Part shown: positions 32,847 to 41,600 of the stretch, piece by piece
Layout: every line of letters begins with the position of its first letter
Numbering within the stretch: the first letter of the stretch is position 1
Source: JAVBNF01 sp031551725
GTDB taxonomy: Bacteria; Bacteroidota; Bacteroidia; Bacteroidales; P3
Reading direction: 5' to 3'
Length of the DNA: 64,000 bases
Assembly: GCA_031551725.1 (NCBI GenBank)
Contig: JAVBNF010000026.1
Span: 1-64,000 of the forward strand
Notes under the pieces: generated by a model
Databases searched by the model: none
Seen by the model: only the letters and a program-made list of their open reading frames with translations
Told to the model about the DNA's origin: nothing
Translations under genes and position numbers: made by a program

Positions 32847-32886
32847 TATAGAGACAACTTTTGTTTAACACTAAAAAATCAAAACA

Positions 32887-33723
32887 ATGAAAACAAAACA
32901 AATTAAAAAAGCATTAAGTCCGTTTGAAAAAATCAAGCAAATTGATGAAAACGGCAACGAATTCTGGAGTGCAAGAGAGCTTGCAAAATTGTTGAAATAT
33001 TCTGAATACAGACATTTTAAGCCTGCTATTGAGAAGGCCAAAGAAGCATGTGTTAAAAGTGGACAAAACTGTCGGGATCATTTCGAGGATATCCTCGAGC
33101 AGATCGATTTTGCAAAAGGTGCTAAGCGACAGTTTGATAGCGTTAAATTATCGCGTTATGGCTGCTATTTAATTGTTCAAAATGCCGACTCTTCAAAAGC
33201 GGTAGTTGCTGTGGGTCAGACCTATTTCGCCGTTCAAACCCGTTTGCAAGAAATTATACAAACAAAAAATTATAATTTGTTGAAAACAGAAACCGAAAAA
33301 AGGATGTTTTTACGGAACGAGTTAAAAAATCATAATACGCAATTGGCAATAGCTGCTCAAAACGCAGGAGTAATCACTTCGATGGACTATGCTATATTTC
33401 AAAATCATGGGTATATGGGGCTGTACGGCGGATTGAATGCCAAAGATATTCATCGCAAGAAAAATCTGAAGAAAAGCCAACAGATTTTAGACCACATGGG
33501 CAGCATAGAACTTGCAGCCAATCTTTTTCGTGCCACCCAAACAGAAGCGAAATTGAGACGCGAACGGATAAAAGGAAAGAAAAAGGCCAATCAAACTCAT
33601 TTCGACGTAGGACGAAAAGTTCGTGAAACAATTGAAGAAATGGGAGGAGAATTGCCGGAAAACCTTCCTGTAGCAGAAAGTATAAAAGAATTGGAAAATA
33701 ATAAGCAATTAAAGATTGAATAA
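32887..33723 (+). CDS. dinD: DNA-damage-inducible protein D
   Basis: This 278-residue protein matches DinD (about 274 residues in E. coli). It has an N-terminal BRO/KilA-type region, FWSARELAKLLKYSEYRHFKPAIEKAKEAC, and KLSRYGCYLIVQNADSSKAVVAVGQTYFAVQTR. The C-terminal half has GYMGLYGGLNAKDIHRKK and IELAANLFRATQTEAKLRRE. E. coli DinD is LexA-controlled and inhibits RecA-mediated strand exchange; whether that holds here is inference. No LexA-like box was recognised; instead the shared promoter module lies upstream. It stands alone between metabolic genes, like an acquired gene. Confidence 0.9.
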   Translation: MKTKQIKKALSPFEKIKQIDENGNEFWSARELAKLLKYSEYRHFKPAIEKAKEACVKSGQNCRDHFEDILEQIDFAKGAKRQFDSVKLSRYGCYLIVQNADSSKAVVAVGQTYFAVQTRLQEIIQTKNYNLLKTETEKRMFLRNELKNHNTQLAIAAQNAGVITSMDYAIFQNHGYMGLYGGLNAKDIHRKKNLKKSQQILDHMGSIELAANLFRATQTEAKLRRERIKGKKKANQTHFDVGRKVRETIEEMGGELPENLPVAESIKELENNKQLKIE

Positions 33724-33994
33724 ATAAAAACTCAGTATTTATAGAGGTTTGGAACATTTCGTGGATATGCACGATATGATCGGAGTCAATAAAATCAATG
33801 TGATTGTAAAAAGTGAAAAATTAAACTATTGAAAACATTGATTGTTTGAAATCAAAAATTCAGAAGCACCAGTGCTTATAGGTGTAAAATCATATCGAAC
33901 ATGTTTTCGATATGGTTTTTCCTTACAAAATAAAGGGTTTTCAAGATTCCATTTTGTCACATCGAAAGATTTTTGTCCTTTCAAAAAAAAATCT
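33724..33994. other. Gene-poor stretch with a coding remnant and small dyads
   Basis: The 316-nt gap between dinD and the DUF1761 gene has no intact gene. A frame without a start (33740-33832) reads YRGLEHFVDMHDMIGVNKIN and ends at TGA, which looks like the tail of a lost protein. AAGCAC-CA-GTGCTT (33864-33877) and CATATCGAA/TTCGATATG (about 33890-33914) are dyads. The promoter of the next gene is at 33995. Confidence 0.4.
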
Positions 33995-34002
33995 TATCTT
34001 TG
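33995..34002 (+). promoter_or_regulatory. Promoter -7 box of the DUF1761 gene
   Basis: TATCTTTG, 37 nt before the ATG at 34040. Confidence 0.55.
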
Positions 34003-34039
34003 TCTGTTATTTATTTTTAAACAATTTAATTAAAATACT

Positions 34040-34489
34040 ATGGGAAATGAAGTAATTGCTGCCGATGTTGCAAATGTTTGCACCGGCACGTGTCCATTTT
34101 TGAATATCAGCTGGATGTGGCTCATCATCGCTGTTGTTGTTAATTTTGCCCTTGGCGCTTTCTGGCATTCCACAGAGAAAGGCTTTGGCAAAATGTGGAT
34201 CGAAGTTTTTAAAGTGGAAATGTGCTCCAAAGAGCAAATGAAACCCCTTATGTTTATTATTCCAATGTTTACTCAATTAATTGCGATGGTTTTGATGGGA
34301 TTGCTTTTCTTTTCAATGCCATGCATTTGGAGTAAAATCTTTGTATGGCTTGTTTTTGCTGTTTGGCAAAAGGGAAGCCTGTTGTTCCGTTATTCAACAA
34401 ATTTCACCAATTTCTTGAAAGCAGCCTGGGTGGAAACCGGATATTTCACCGCCGCATCTATTATCTTTATTATCGCATCAATACTATAA
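34040..34489 (+). CDS. DUF1761-like membrane protein
   Basis: This 149-residue protein has four predicted membrane segments (about 23-42, 71-93, 95-113 and 128-148). The first is followed by FALGAFWHSTEKGFGKMWIEV, which resembles the N-terminal repeat of DUF1761 proteins. Function is unknown. Its own promoter box is upstream. The following gap holds a 14-bp perfect hairpin. Confidence 0.72.
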   Translation: MGNEVIAADVANVCTGTCPFLNISWMWLIIAVVVNFALGAFWHSTEKGFGKMWIEVFKVEMCSKEQMKPLMFIIPMFTQLIAMVLMGLLFFSMPCIWSKIFVWLVFAVWQKGSLLFRYSTNFTNFLKAAWVETGYFTAASIIFIIASIL

Positions 34490-34494
34490 TTTTG

Positions 34495-34534
34495 GATTTG
34501 GAATTTCGAATTGAATAATCCGAAATTCCAAATC
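34495..34534. repeat. Perfect 14-bp hairpin after the DUF1761 gene
   Basis: GATTTGGAATTTCG (34495-34508) and CGAAATTCCAAATC (34521-34534) flank a 12-nt loop. There is no T-run. The AATTTCGAAATTCC type of simple repeat recurs in the N-terminal codons of the CPBP protease. Confidence 0.6.
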
Positions 34535-34560
34535 TCAAATTCGAAAATCAATTTTGATCA

Positions 34561-36582
34561 ATGAAAAAAATCATTCTCGCCGTATTCGGCACTGCTGCGC
34601 TTCTTGCCGGCTGTAAATCAAACAAACCCACTCAAAGTTTAGATATGAGTAATTTAGACACCTCCGTTGCTCCCGGCGACGACTTCTATCAATACGCTTG
34701 TGGCGGTTGGATGAAAAACAATCCGCTGCCCGACGAATATGCGCGCTATGGCAGCTTCGATCAACTCAATGAAAACAACCAAAAACAAGTGCGCGAACTC
34801 ATCGAAAACCTTTCTAATCAGCAAAATGCAAAAGGAAGTGTAGCAGATAAAATTGCTGTTCTTTACCGCGAAGGGATGGATTCTGCAAAACGCAACGAAC
34901 AAGGTTTACTGCCTATAATGAAGGATGTGCAAAGCATTGCGCAAATTGCAGATCGCAAACAGTTGATAGACAAAATTATTGAGTTTCATAAAGAAGGAAC
35001 ATCCGCATTCTTCGCCGTTTTTGGGGAAGCCGATTTTGCAAACAGCTCCATGAATATTGCCTGGTTATATCAAAGCGGATTAAATCTCGGCGATCGCGAC
35101 TATTACCTCAATCAAGACGCGCGAAGCAAAGAAATCCGTGAAAAATATGTAGCATATATTGCCGCTATTTTCGAGCAAACAGGAATGGAAAAAAACGCCG
35201 CCGAAAAAGCAGCCAAAGACGTTATGGCCTTTGAAACCCAATTGGCACAGGCCTCTATGGACAAACTTACACAACGCGATCCGCATGCCATTTACAACAA
35301 AAAAAGCATCGCTGAACTCCAAAAACTGGCTCCCGAAATCGACTGGACAGCCTATTTCAATGCACTTGGCGTGAAAGGCTTAGATAGTCTTAATGTTTCA
35401 CAACCGGCTTATGCACAGTTTGTTGCAAAACAAATTCAAACGGCCGATTTGAACACTTTGAAACAATACATGACTTTCTGTTTCCTCAAAGAAGCTGCGC
35501 CTTTCTTGAACGATAAAATGGCACAGCTAAACTTCGATTTCTATGGAAAAGTGATGACGGGTGTATCTGTGCAACAACCGCGCTGGAAACGTGTCGTAAA
35601 CGCTGTAAATGGGAATCTGGGCGAAGCAGTTGGACAAGAATATGTGAAAATCTATTTTCCGCCGGCTGCCAAAGAGCGCATGATTACGCTTATCGACAAC
35701 CTAAAAGCGGTTTTTGCAGAACGCATCCAAACTTCCGAATGGATGAGCAAAGAAACCCAAGAAAAGGCTTTGGGCAAATTGGGAACTTTCCGCGTAAAAG
35801 TAGGATATCCCGATAAATGGAGAGATTATTCTACACTGGAAATCAAAGATGAATCATACTTTGCAAACATCCGTCGTGCAAGCATTTTTGAAACAGCCTA
35901 TCAATTGAATAAAATCAATAAACCGCTCGACCCCGAAGAATGGGGCATGACGCCGCAAATGGTAAACGCATACTACAATCCTACCACCAATGAAATTTGT
36001 TTTCCTGCCGGCATTTTACAACCGCCTTTCTTCTACATGAACGGCGACGACGCCATTAACTACGGTGGTATCGGCGTTGTAATCGGACACGAAATGACTC
36101 ACGGTTTCGACGATCAAGGTTCCAAATACGACGAAAAAGGAAACCTTAACGAATGGTGGACCCCTCAAGACGTCGACGCTTTCAACAGCCGCACCAAAAT
36201 ATTGGTCGACCATTTTAATAAAATTGAAGTATTGCCGGGTTTGATGGCTAACGGTCAGTTCACTTTGGGTGAAAATATTGCCGACAACGGCGGCTTGCAC
36301 ATCGCTTTCCAAGCAATGAAAAAAGCCGAACAAGGCAAAAAAGACGCCAAAATAGATGGATTTACCCAAGAGCAACGCTTCTTCTTGGCGTATGCACTCC
36401 TCTGGGCACAAAATGTACGCGATGCAGAAATTCAACGCCTCACCCAAATTGACGTACATTCTCTTGGAAAATGGCGCGTAAACGGTACGCTTCCGCACAT
36501 CCAAGAATGGGTAGATGCCTTTGCGATCAAGGATACGGATAAACTTTACCTTGCTCCCGAAAAAAGAGCACAAATTTGGTAA
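34561..36582 (+). CDS. pepO: M13-family zinc endopeptidase (PepO/neprilysin-like), lipoprotein
   Basis: This 673-residue zinc endopeptidase cleaves short peptides in the envelope. A lipobox, LLAGCKSN, gives Cys19 as the lipidation site. The N-terminal M13 domain begins DDFYQYACGGWMKNNPLP. The zinc site is HEMTH (510-514) within VIGHEMTHGFDDQG, and the third ligand Glu571 is in GENIADNGG, with Asp575. NAYYNPTTNEICFPAGILQPPFF contains the substrate-binding NAYY/NPxxNEI stretch of the family. The length is normal. It works alongside DPP5 and C69 in peptide breakdown. A strong terminator follows. Confidence 0.96.
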   Translation: MKKIILAVFGTAALLAGCKSNKPTQSLDMSNLDTSVAPGDDFYQYACGGWMKNNPLPDEYARYGSFDQLNENNQKQVRELIENLSNQQNAKGSVADKIAVLYREGMDSAKRNEQGLLPIMKDVQSIAQIADRKQLIDKIIEFHKEGTSAFFAVFGEADFANSSMNIAWLYQSGLNLGDRDYYLNQDARSKEIREKYVAYIAAIFEQTGMEKNAAEKAAKDVMAFETQLAQASMDKLTQRDPHAIYNKKSIAELQKLAPEIDWTAYFNALGVKGLDSLNVSQPAYAQFVAKQIQTADLNTLKQYMTFCFLKEAAPFLNDKMAQLNFDFYGKVMTGVSVQQPRWKRVVNAVNGNLGEAVGQEYVKIYFPPAAKERMITLIDNLKAVFAERIQTSEWMSKETQEKALGKLGTFRVKVGYPDKWRDYSTLEIKDESYFANIRRASIFETAYQLNKINKPLDPEEWGMTPQMVNAYYNPTTNEICFPAGILQPPFFYMNGDDAINYGGIGVVIGHEMTHGFDDQGSKYDEKGNLNEWWTPQDVDAFNSRTKILVDHFNKIEVLPGLMANGQFTLGENIADNGGLHIAFQAMKKAEQGKKDAKIDGFTQEQRFFLAYALLWAQNVRDAEIQRLTQIDVHSLGKWRVNGTLPHIQEWVDAFAIKDTDKLYLAPEKRAQIW

Positions 36583-36606
36583 AATTGATAAAAAAATAAT
36601 CAATTG

Positions 36607-36644
36607 AAAAAGAGCGACATATACAAAATGTCGCTCTTTTTTTT
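36607..36644 (+). terminator. Intrinsic terminator after pepO
   Basis: AGAGCGACAT (36611-36620) pairs with ATGTCGCTCT (36628-36637), followed by a run of eight or more T; an A-run precedes it. Confidence 0.85.
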
Positions 36645-36739
36645 GAAAAAAAACATTGCCATGTCAGAATTTTTTTGTAATATTGCAAACGGTGCATAAA
36701 GGCATGAAAATTTTAACAAAATTCAAAATAAAAATAACA

Positions 36740-38515
36740 ATGAAAATCAAATCACTCTTTTTAGCTCTGCTTGCGTTGCTGTTCTCTACTGCAATCCAAG
36801 CTCAATTTTCGCCCGATCCGGCCCAACCGGTTAGGGTGTCTACCTCGAATGCAAAGTCTCCCAAAGTAGCTTTGGCTTACGACGGCTCTGTGTTTATTTC
36901 CCATGTTGAGTGGGTAAACAGTCCCGATTATTTCCCGGATATCGCAACAACCGGTGGCTCCGCGTTTATACGTGTGGTGCACTTGTTTGCCGATGGAACA
37001 TTTGACCCGAATTGGGGTGGAGAAGACGGCGTTATGGTGGCCAACCACATCACGGCAACCTCTGATACAGATTTCGGCATGGCGGTCCTAAAAGACGGAT
37101 CTGTGGTAATCTTGCACGCCGATGCAAGAAATGCTCCGCCTTTTGAGGCGCATAACAATCAGTATTATCAAGTATACGGATATCGTTATACCTTGGACGG
37201 ACAACCAATTTGGAACTCCGAAGGAGTGCCCGTTTCTATTGTTGACCAAGACGGATATAGCGAGCTTCGTGCAGGAAGACCTAAAGTGGTGCAATTAAGC
37301 GATGGTAACTTGGTTGCTACTTGGAGTAACTTCGCCGAATCCAACGACCCGAACATGGGCAAAGCCCGCATCGTGAAACTTAGATTGAACGATGGTAGCC
37401 GCATGTGGGAACCTGTCAACTCCGCAAAAAACGGTATTCAACCGATTTCCGTTGTTGCGGAAAATGGAGGAATGTTGATGGTTTACAAAAGCAGCGAACA
37501 GCCTTATGCCGAAAAATTTGATAAAAATGGCGACCGTTTGGAAGTTGGAGGTTGGGTAGATGGTGCTATCAGACTTTCAACCATGCAAGTGGCAAACTTC
37601 AATAAACTGTCGGGCGTTGAATCTGATGGCGATGGCGGTGCAGTGGTGTTATGGACGGGGCTTACAGGTTCTTCCTTTTACGCGAAGTTGCAACGCGTGG
37701 ACAAAGAAGCTCAATTGACCATGGGGCCGGAAGGACTAACCGTTTCCGACGAAGGCATACATACTACAGGCATGCAAATGGCGGTCAATGCCGCCGAAAA
37801 AGCAATATATGTGGCTTATCAACATGATTATAGTGAAACCTCAAGTTTCCTTATTTTAGCAAAAGTAGACTATGACGGCAATATCATTTGGAAAGATACG
37901 ATCAAACCTACTCAATACAATTTCTATATCTATGGTGTGGTAAACACCGGAACAAACGTGATGATTTTTGCACGTGAAGTTTACTCTGCATCTGCAGCTT
38001 TGGGAGCCAATGCAATTTTTGCCTACGGATATTCCTATGAAGGCGAAAAACAATGGGAAACCGAAATGGCTGCCGACCCCGAAGGAGAACCGGCTTCTCC
38101 GCGCGGACAAGGAGAGGTGAGCAACTATGCAGCTCAAGCTGTAATTGCATACGAAGGCGGCGGCGAAGATAAAGAATTTGCTGTAGCTCAAAACATTAAC
38201 AGAGAAGGTAAAATGGGGGCAGATGCCGTATCCGCTAAAAAACCAATACTCGTGAAAAGCAGCGTGGATGTGAAAACATACCCCAACCCGGTAGAAAACA
38301 TCCTTAACATTAATGTAAATGTTAAAGGAACGCAAGCCGTAACGGTAAAAGTAATGGCCATTGACGGAACCACTGTGGCTACCTTGGCGCAAAACCAAAA
38401 AATAAGCGGCGAACGCAGCTATGTGTGGACACCCTCTAAAAACCAAAAAGGACTCTACTTCGTAACGGTTGTTGCAAATGGCGTTCAAACAACGAAAAAA
38501 ATCGTTGTAAAATAA
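36740..38515 (+). CDS. T9SS type A sorting domain protein, propeller-like
   Basis: This is a 591-residue secreted protein from MKIKSLFLALLALLFSTAIQAQ, a clear signal peptide; the frame is open 28 codons further upstream, without one. The body (about 25-500) is strand-rich with repeated VVQLSDGNLVATWSN- and VLKDGSVVILH-type segments, suggesting a beta-propeller. The C-terminal 80 residues (VKTYPNPVENILNINVNVKG to TTKKIVVK) form a type A sorting domain, so the protein should cross the outer membrane through the type IX system and be anchored or released. No enzymatic motif was found. Confidence 0.86.
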   Translation: MKIKSLFLALLALLFSTAIQAQFSPDPAQPVRVSTSNAKSPKVALAYDGSVFISHVEWVNSPDYFPDIATTGGSAFIRVVHLFADGTFDPNWGGEDGVMVANHITATSDTDFGMAVLKDGSVVILHADARNAPPFEAHNNQYYQVYGYRYTLDGQPIWNSEGVPVSIVDQDGYSELRAGRPKVVQLSDGNLVATWSNFAESNDPNMGKARIVKLRLNDGSRMWEPVNSAKNGIQPISVVAENGGMLMVYKSSEQPYAEKFDKNGDRLEVGGWVDGAIRLSTMQVANFNKLSGVESDGDGGAVVLWTGLTGSSFYAKLQRVDKEAQLTMGPEGLTVSDEGIHTTGMQMAVNAAEKAIYVAYQHDYSETSSFLILAKVDYDGNIIWKDTIKPTQYNFYIYGVVNTGTNVMIFAREVYSASAALGANAIFAYGYSYEGEKQWETEMAADPEGEPASPRGQGEVSNYAAQAVIAYEGGGEDKEFAVAQNINREGKMGADAVSAKKPILVKSSVDVKTYPNPVENILNINVNVKGTQAVTVKVMAIDGTTVATLAQNQKISGERSYVWTPSKNQKGLYFVTVVANGVQTTKKIVVK

Positions 38516-38525
38516 TTAAATTTCA

Positions 38526-38568
38526 GGTTTCTGATTTCTAGTTGCTGCGCCTCTAGAAACCAGAAACC
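38526..38568. repeat. Imperfect hairpin of AGAAACC repeats
   Basis: GGTTTCTGATTTCTAG (38526-38541) faces CTAGAAACCAGAAACC (38553-38568) with one mismatch. The right arm continues as three tandem CCAGAAA units. It lies between two T9SS cargo genes. Confidence 0.55.
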
Positions 38569-38615
38569 AGAAACCAGAAACTAATCAACTCTTTTATAAA
38601 CAAAAAACAAAAACA

Positions 38616-41600
38616 ATGAAAAAACGGATTTATCTCCTACTCGCGCTCATGGTAGTGTCGATAGGAACTGTATTCGCACAAATTTCGAAGGGGACTGACA
38701 GGTCTTTTGTTCATCCGGACAGGCCGTATTACAACAACCCTGATGCAAGCAGACTTTTTAAGTTTGATGTAGACGCTCAAAATTGGACTATAGGTGCTGG
38801 CGCGGTTGTAGCATCAACAAACACCAATTCCAACTATTATGGTAAAAATGTGGAGCGAAATCTATCTGGTTCTGCTAACAATGGAAAAGAGATAGAATTT
38901 GCTGTTGATGCTTCCGCGATAAGCACACCTATTGCGATCGAATCTCCTAATATAGATGCTGGCGCTGCAACAAATAATGGAGCTACGGATATGTGTATTG
39001 GTTTTACACTCAATACCACTTTAGATAGAACTGTTAACGCAAGCTGGGCATGTGTGATATCGAATGATGGAGCCACATGGGATACTATTTGGGCATCAGA
39101 CTCTGCTGTTGTGAGAAATTACACCCCTTATACTTCTACAGCGTTCGAGCATGCGCAACGTTTCACTACTTACAATATATTTGTCCCGAAAACATCTAAT
39201 TATGCAACGACATCAACATTAAAAGTGCGAATTGTATTGTTGAAAACTACAGGCACTTCTACAATGAATGGTGCGAAAAATTTGGTACTTGCAGGAGCCT
39301 TTGTTTCTGCGCGTAGAGCAGTTGATCTTCAAGTTACACGTGCAGGATATGGTTCATATTTTCTGAATGCAGATAGTGCTTCACCCATCGCGATGCCTGT
39401 AAGTACAGGTTTTGCAAATGGGGCTACAAATAGCAATTATCAGACTTATAAATATGATGCTCCTATGGGAATTAGTGGAGTTGCCACTACTGTCTCCATG
39501 CAAATTAAAAACCTGGGACAAACATTAATTTCATCGGGTACAGTGATTCCTGTGGGTTATAAGGTAGTAACCACGGGCGAAGCAGACGCTTATGTGAGTG
39601 AAAGCCTCACATTGAGCGCAGATCTACCGTTAGGAGGGGTTGTTAACTATACTTTTTCACAAAAATTGACTGTTCCGGGCGGCAAGTCGAAGGCTTTGTA
39701 TACATTTGTGGGCCAACGGGCAGGAGACAATATGCAGGCAAATGACACGAGTATTGGCTTGATTACGATTACAAATAAAACGCTTATACCTCCTTTGACC
39801 TCCAGCTTTCAAGGGCTCAACCTTCCAAGTGGCTACTATGATATGGGAGCTGCGTATTTTACGGTAGCTAATATTCCAGATGCAGGAGCTGTCCAACATC
39901 GCTTTTGGTCAGGAAACAAAAATGAAGAAGTTGTACGTGGTTTCTTATGGTCGGATCCGATTGCAGTAACCAACGGAGAGTACTATGAAATAGTGGTGGA
40001 TGCAGGACCGTTTTCTTATTATCCGAGTTCAATAAATAAAGCAAGCATTTCGTTTTATGCGAATCCGAACGGAGATACAACCGGTATTAATGGTATTACT
40101 CCTCTGTACACAACGGGAGAGCTTACACCTCAAACCAGACTTAAAAGCCGTTCGATGCGTTTTCAAGCACAAGCTGATAATTATAGTGTAGTGGTTGAAG
40201 GTGTGAGTGGTTATAAGCCTAAAAACACAATGTATTTTAAAACAATAAGCGTTCGCGCAGTTTTAGATACCAATGCTACTGTTGAATTTATTACGCCTGC
40301 AGTAGGAGATTATTCCACAGCTCAAAAAATTAAAGTAAATGTGATAAATGCAGGTAAAAAAGCCATTGTTGCCAATGCCATTAAGTTGTATTGTCAAGTA
40401 GATGCGAATCCTGTTATTGAAAGAACCTTCCCTAACGCGTTAGCTGCTTTCGAAGAGCAAGAATATGAATTCGATTCAGCATTCGATTTGCATGCAGTAG
40501 GAACCACCGCAAATGTGAAAGTTTGGGTTGATTTGGAACACGATCAAAACCGTTTGAATGATACCATTGCTCAAACACTGAAGCATTCAGCTGTGTATAC
40601 ACCGTATATCTCTAATCCTCAGATGGATATGCAGTACAACGTTGTGGAAGATAAAAATAGCGATAATATTAAATGGGGCTTATCGTCAGATTTTAAAGCT
40701 TATCAATACGGTCCGGCTGCTACAAGCAACGATATTATGTATTTGCGTCCTTTGTCTTTGGCAGCCAACAAACTTATTGAAGTAAAATTTACAGCAAAAA
40801 CAGACACGTTTACTGCTCCTTTGGCTGTTAAGTTTTATAAACGTGCAGTAGACGGATCGTTCACCGAAGCCGGAGATATCTGGAGTGGTGAGGTTGCTCA
40901 AAGTTCTCACGATTACACAGAACGTTTTACCGTTCCTGCCGATTTGACGGATTATGGTTATATCGGTTTCTCTGTAGTTGGCTCAAATCCGATACAAACG
41001 CTTCGTTTATCAGGTGTTAGCATTGAACAATTGTTCGATACCAACATGGCTGTAACAAAAATTATTTTGCCTATCGACACCAATCTTATTGATGATGTTG
41101 TAGACCGTTATCCGGTGGCAATGATTATTGAGAATATGGGCTTAGACTCTATTCAAGATGTTAAAGTAGGTTTCCATATCTACGATTTTAAAATTGATAT
41201 GAGCGCGGCACGTACTATAAAAGAAAAATATGTCAAGAATATCACATTGCCGAAGAAATTAGGCAAGAATGATAAATATACGATTTATTTGGATACTTGC
41301 TACGAGTTGCGTTTGAGCGTGGCATCTTACGTACGTGCATTTGTAAATGTTGAAGGTGAAGAGGCTTTTTACAATGATACATTGGAGCTTTTCTTGAACA
41401 AAATGCAATCTTCACCTGGAACCGGAACCGCTTCTGTTTTGCCCTTGAATTATGTGAATATAAGCAACTTTAAGTTTCTGGCTGTTTATAACAGAAATGG
41501 AGATAACAAGACATATACAAGATCAGCAACAATTCCTCGTATGTCTTTGTCTTTGAATAGAGGCGAAGTGGCCAATGATTTTGTATTGACACAAGAAGTG

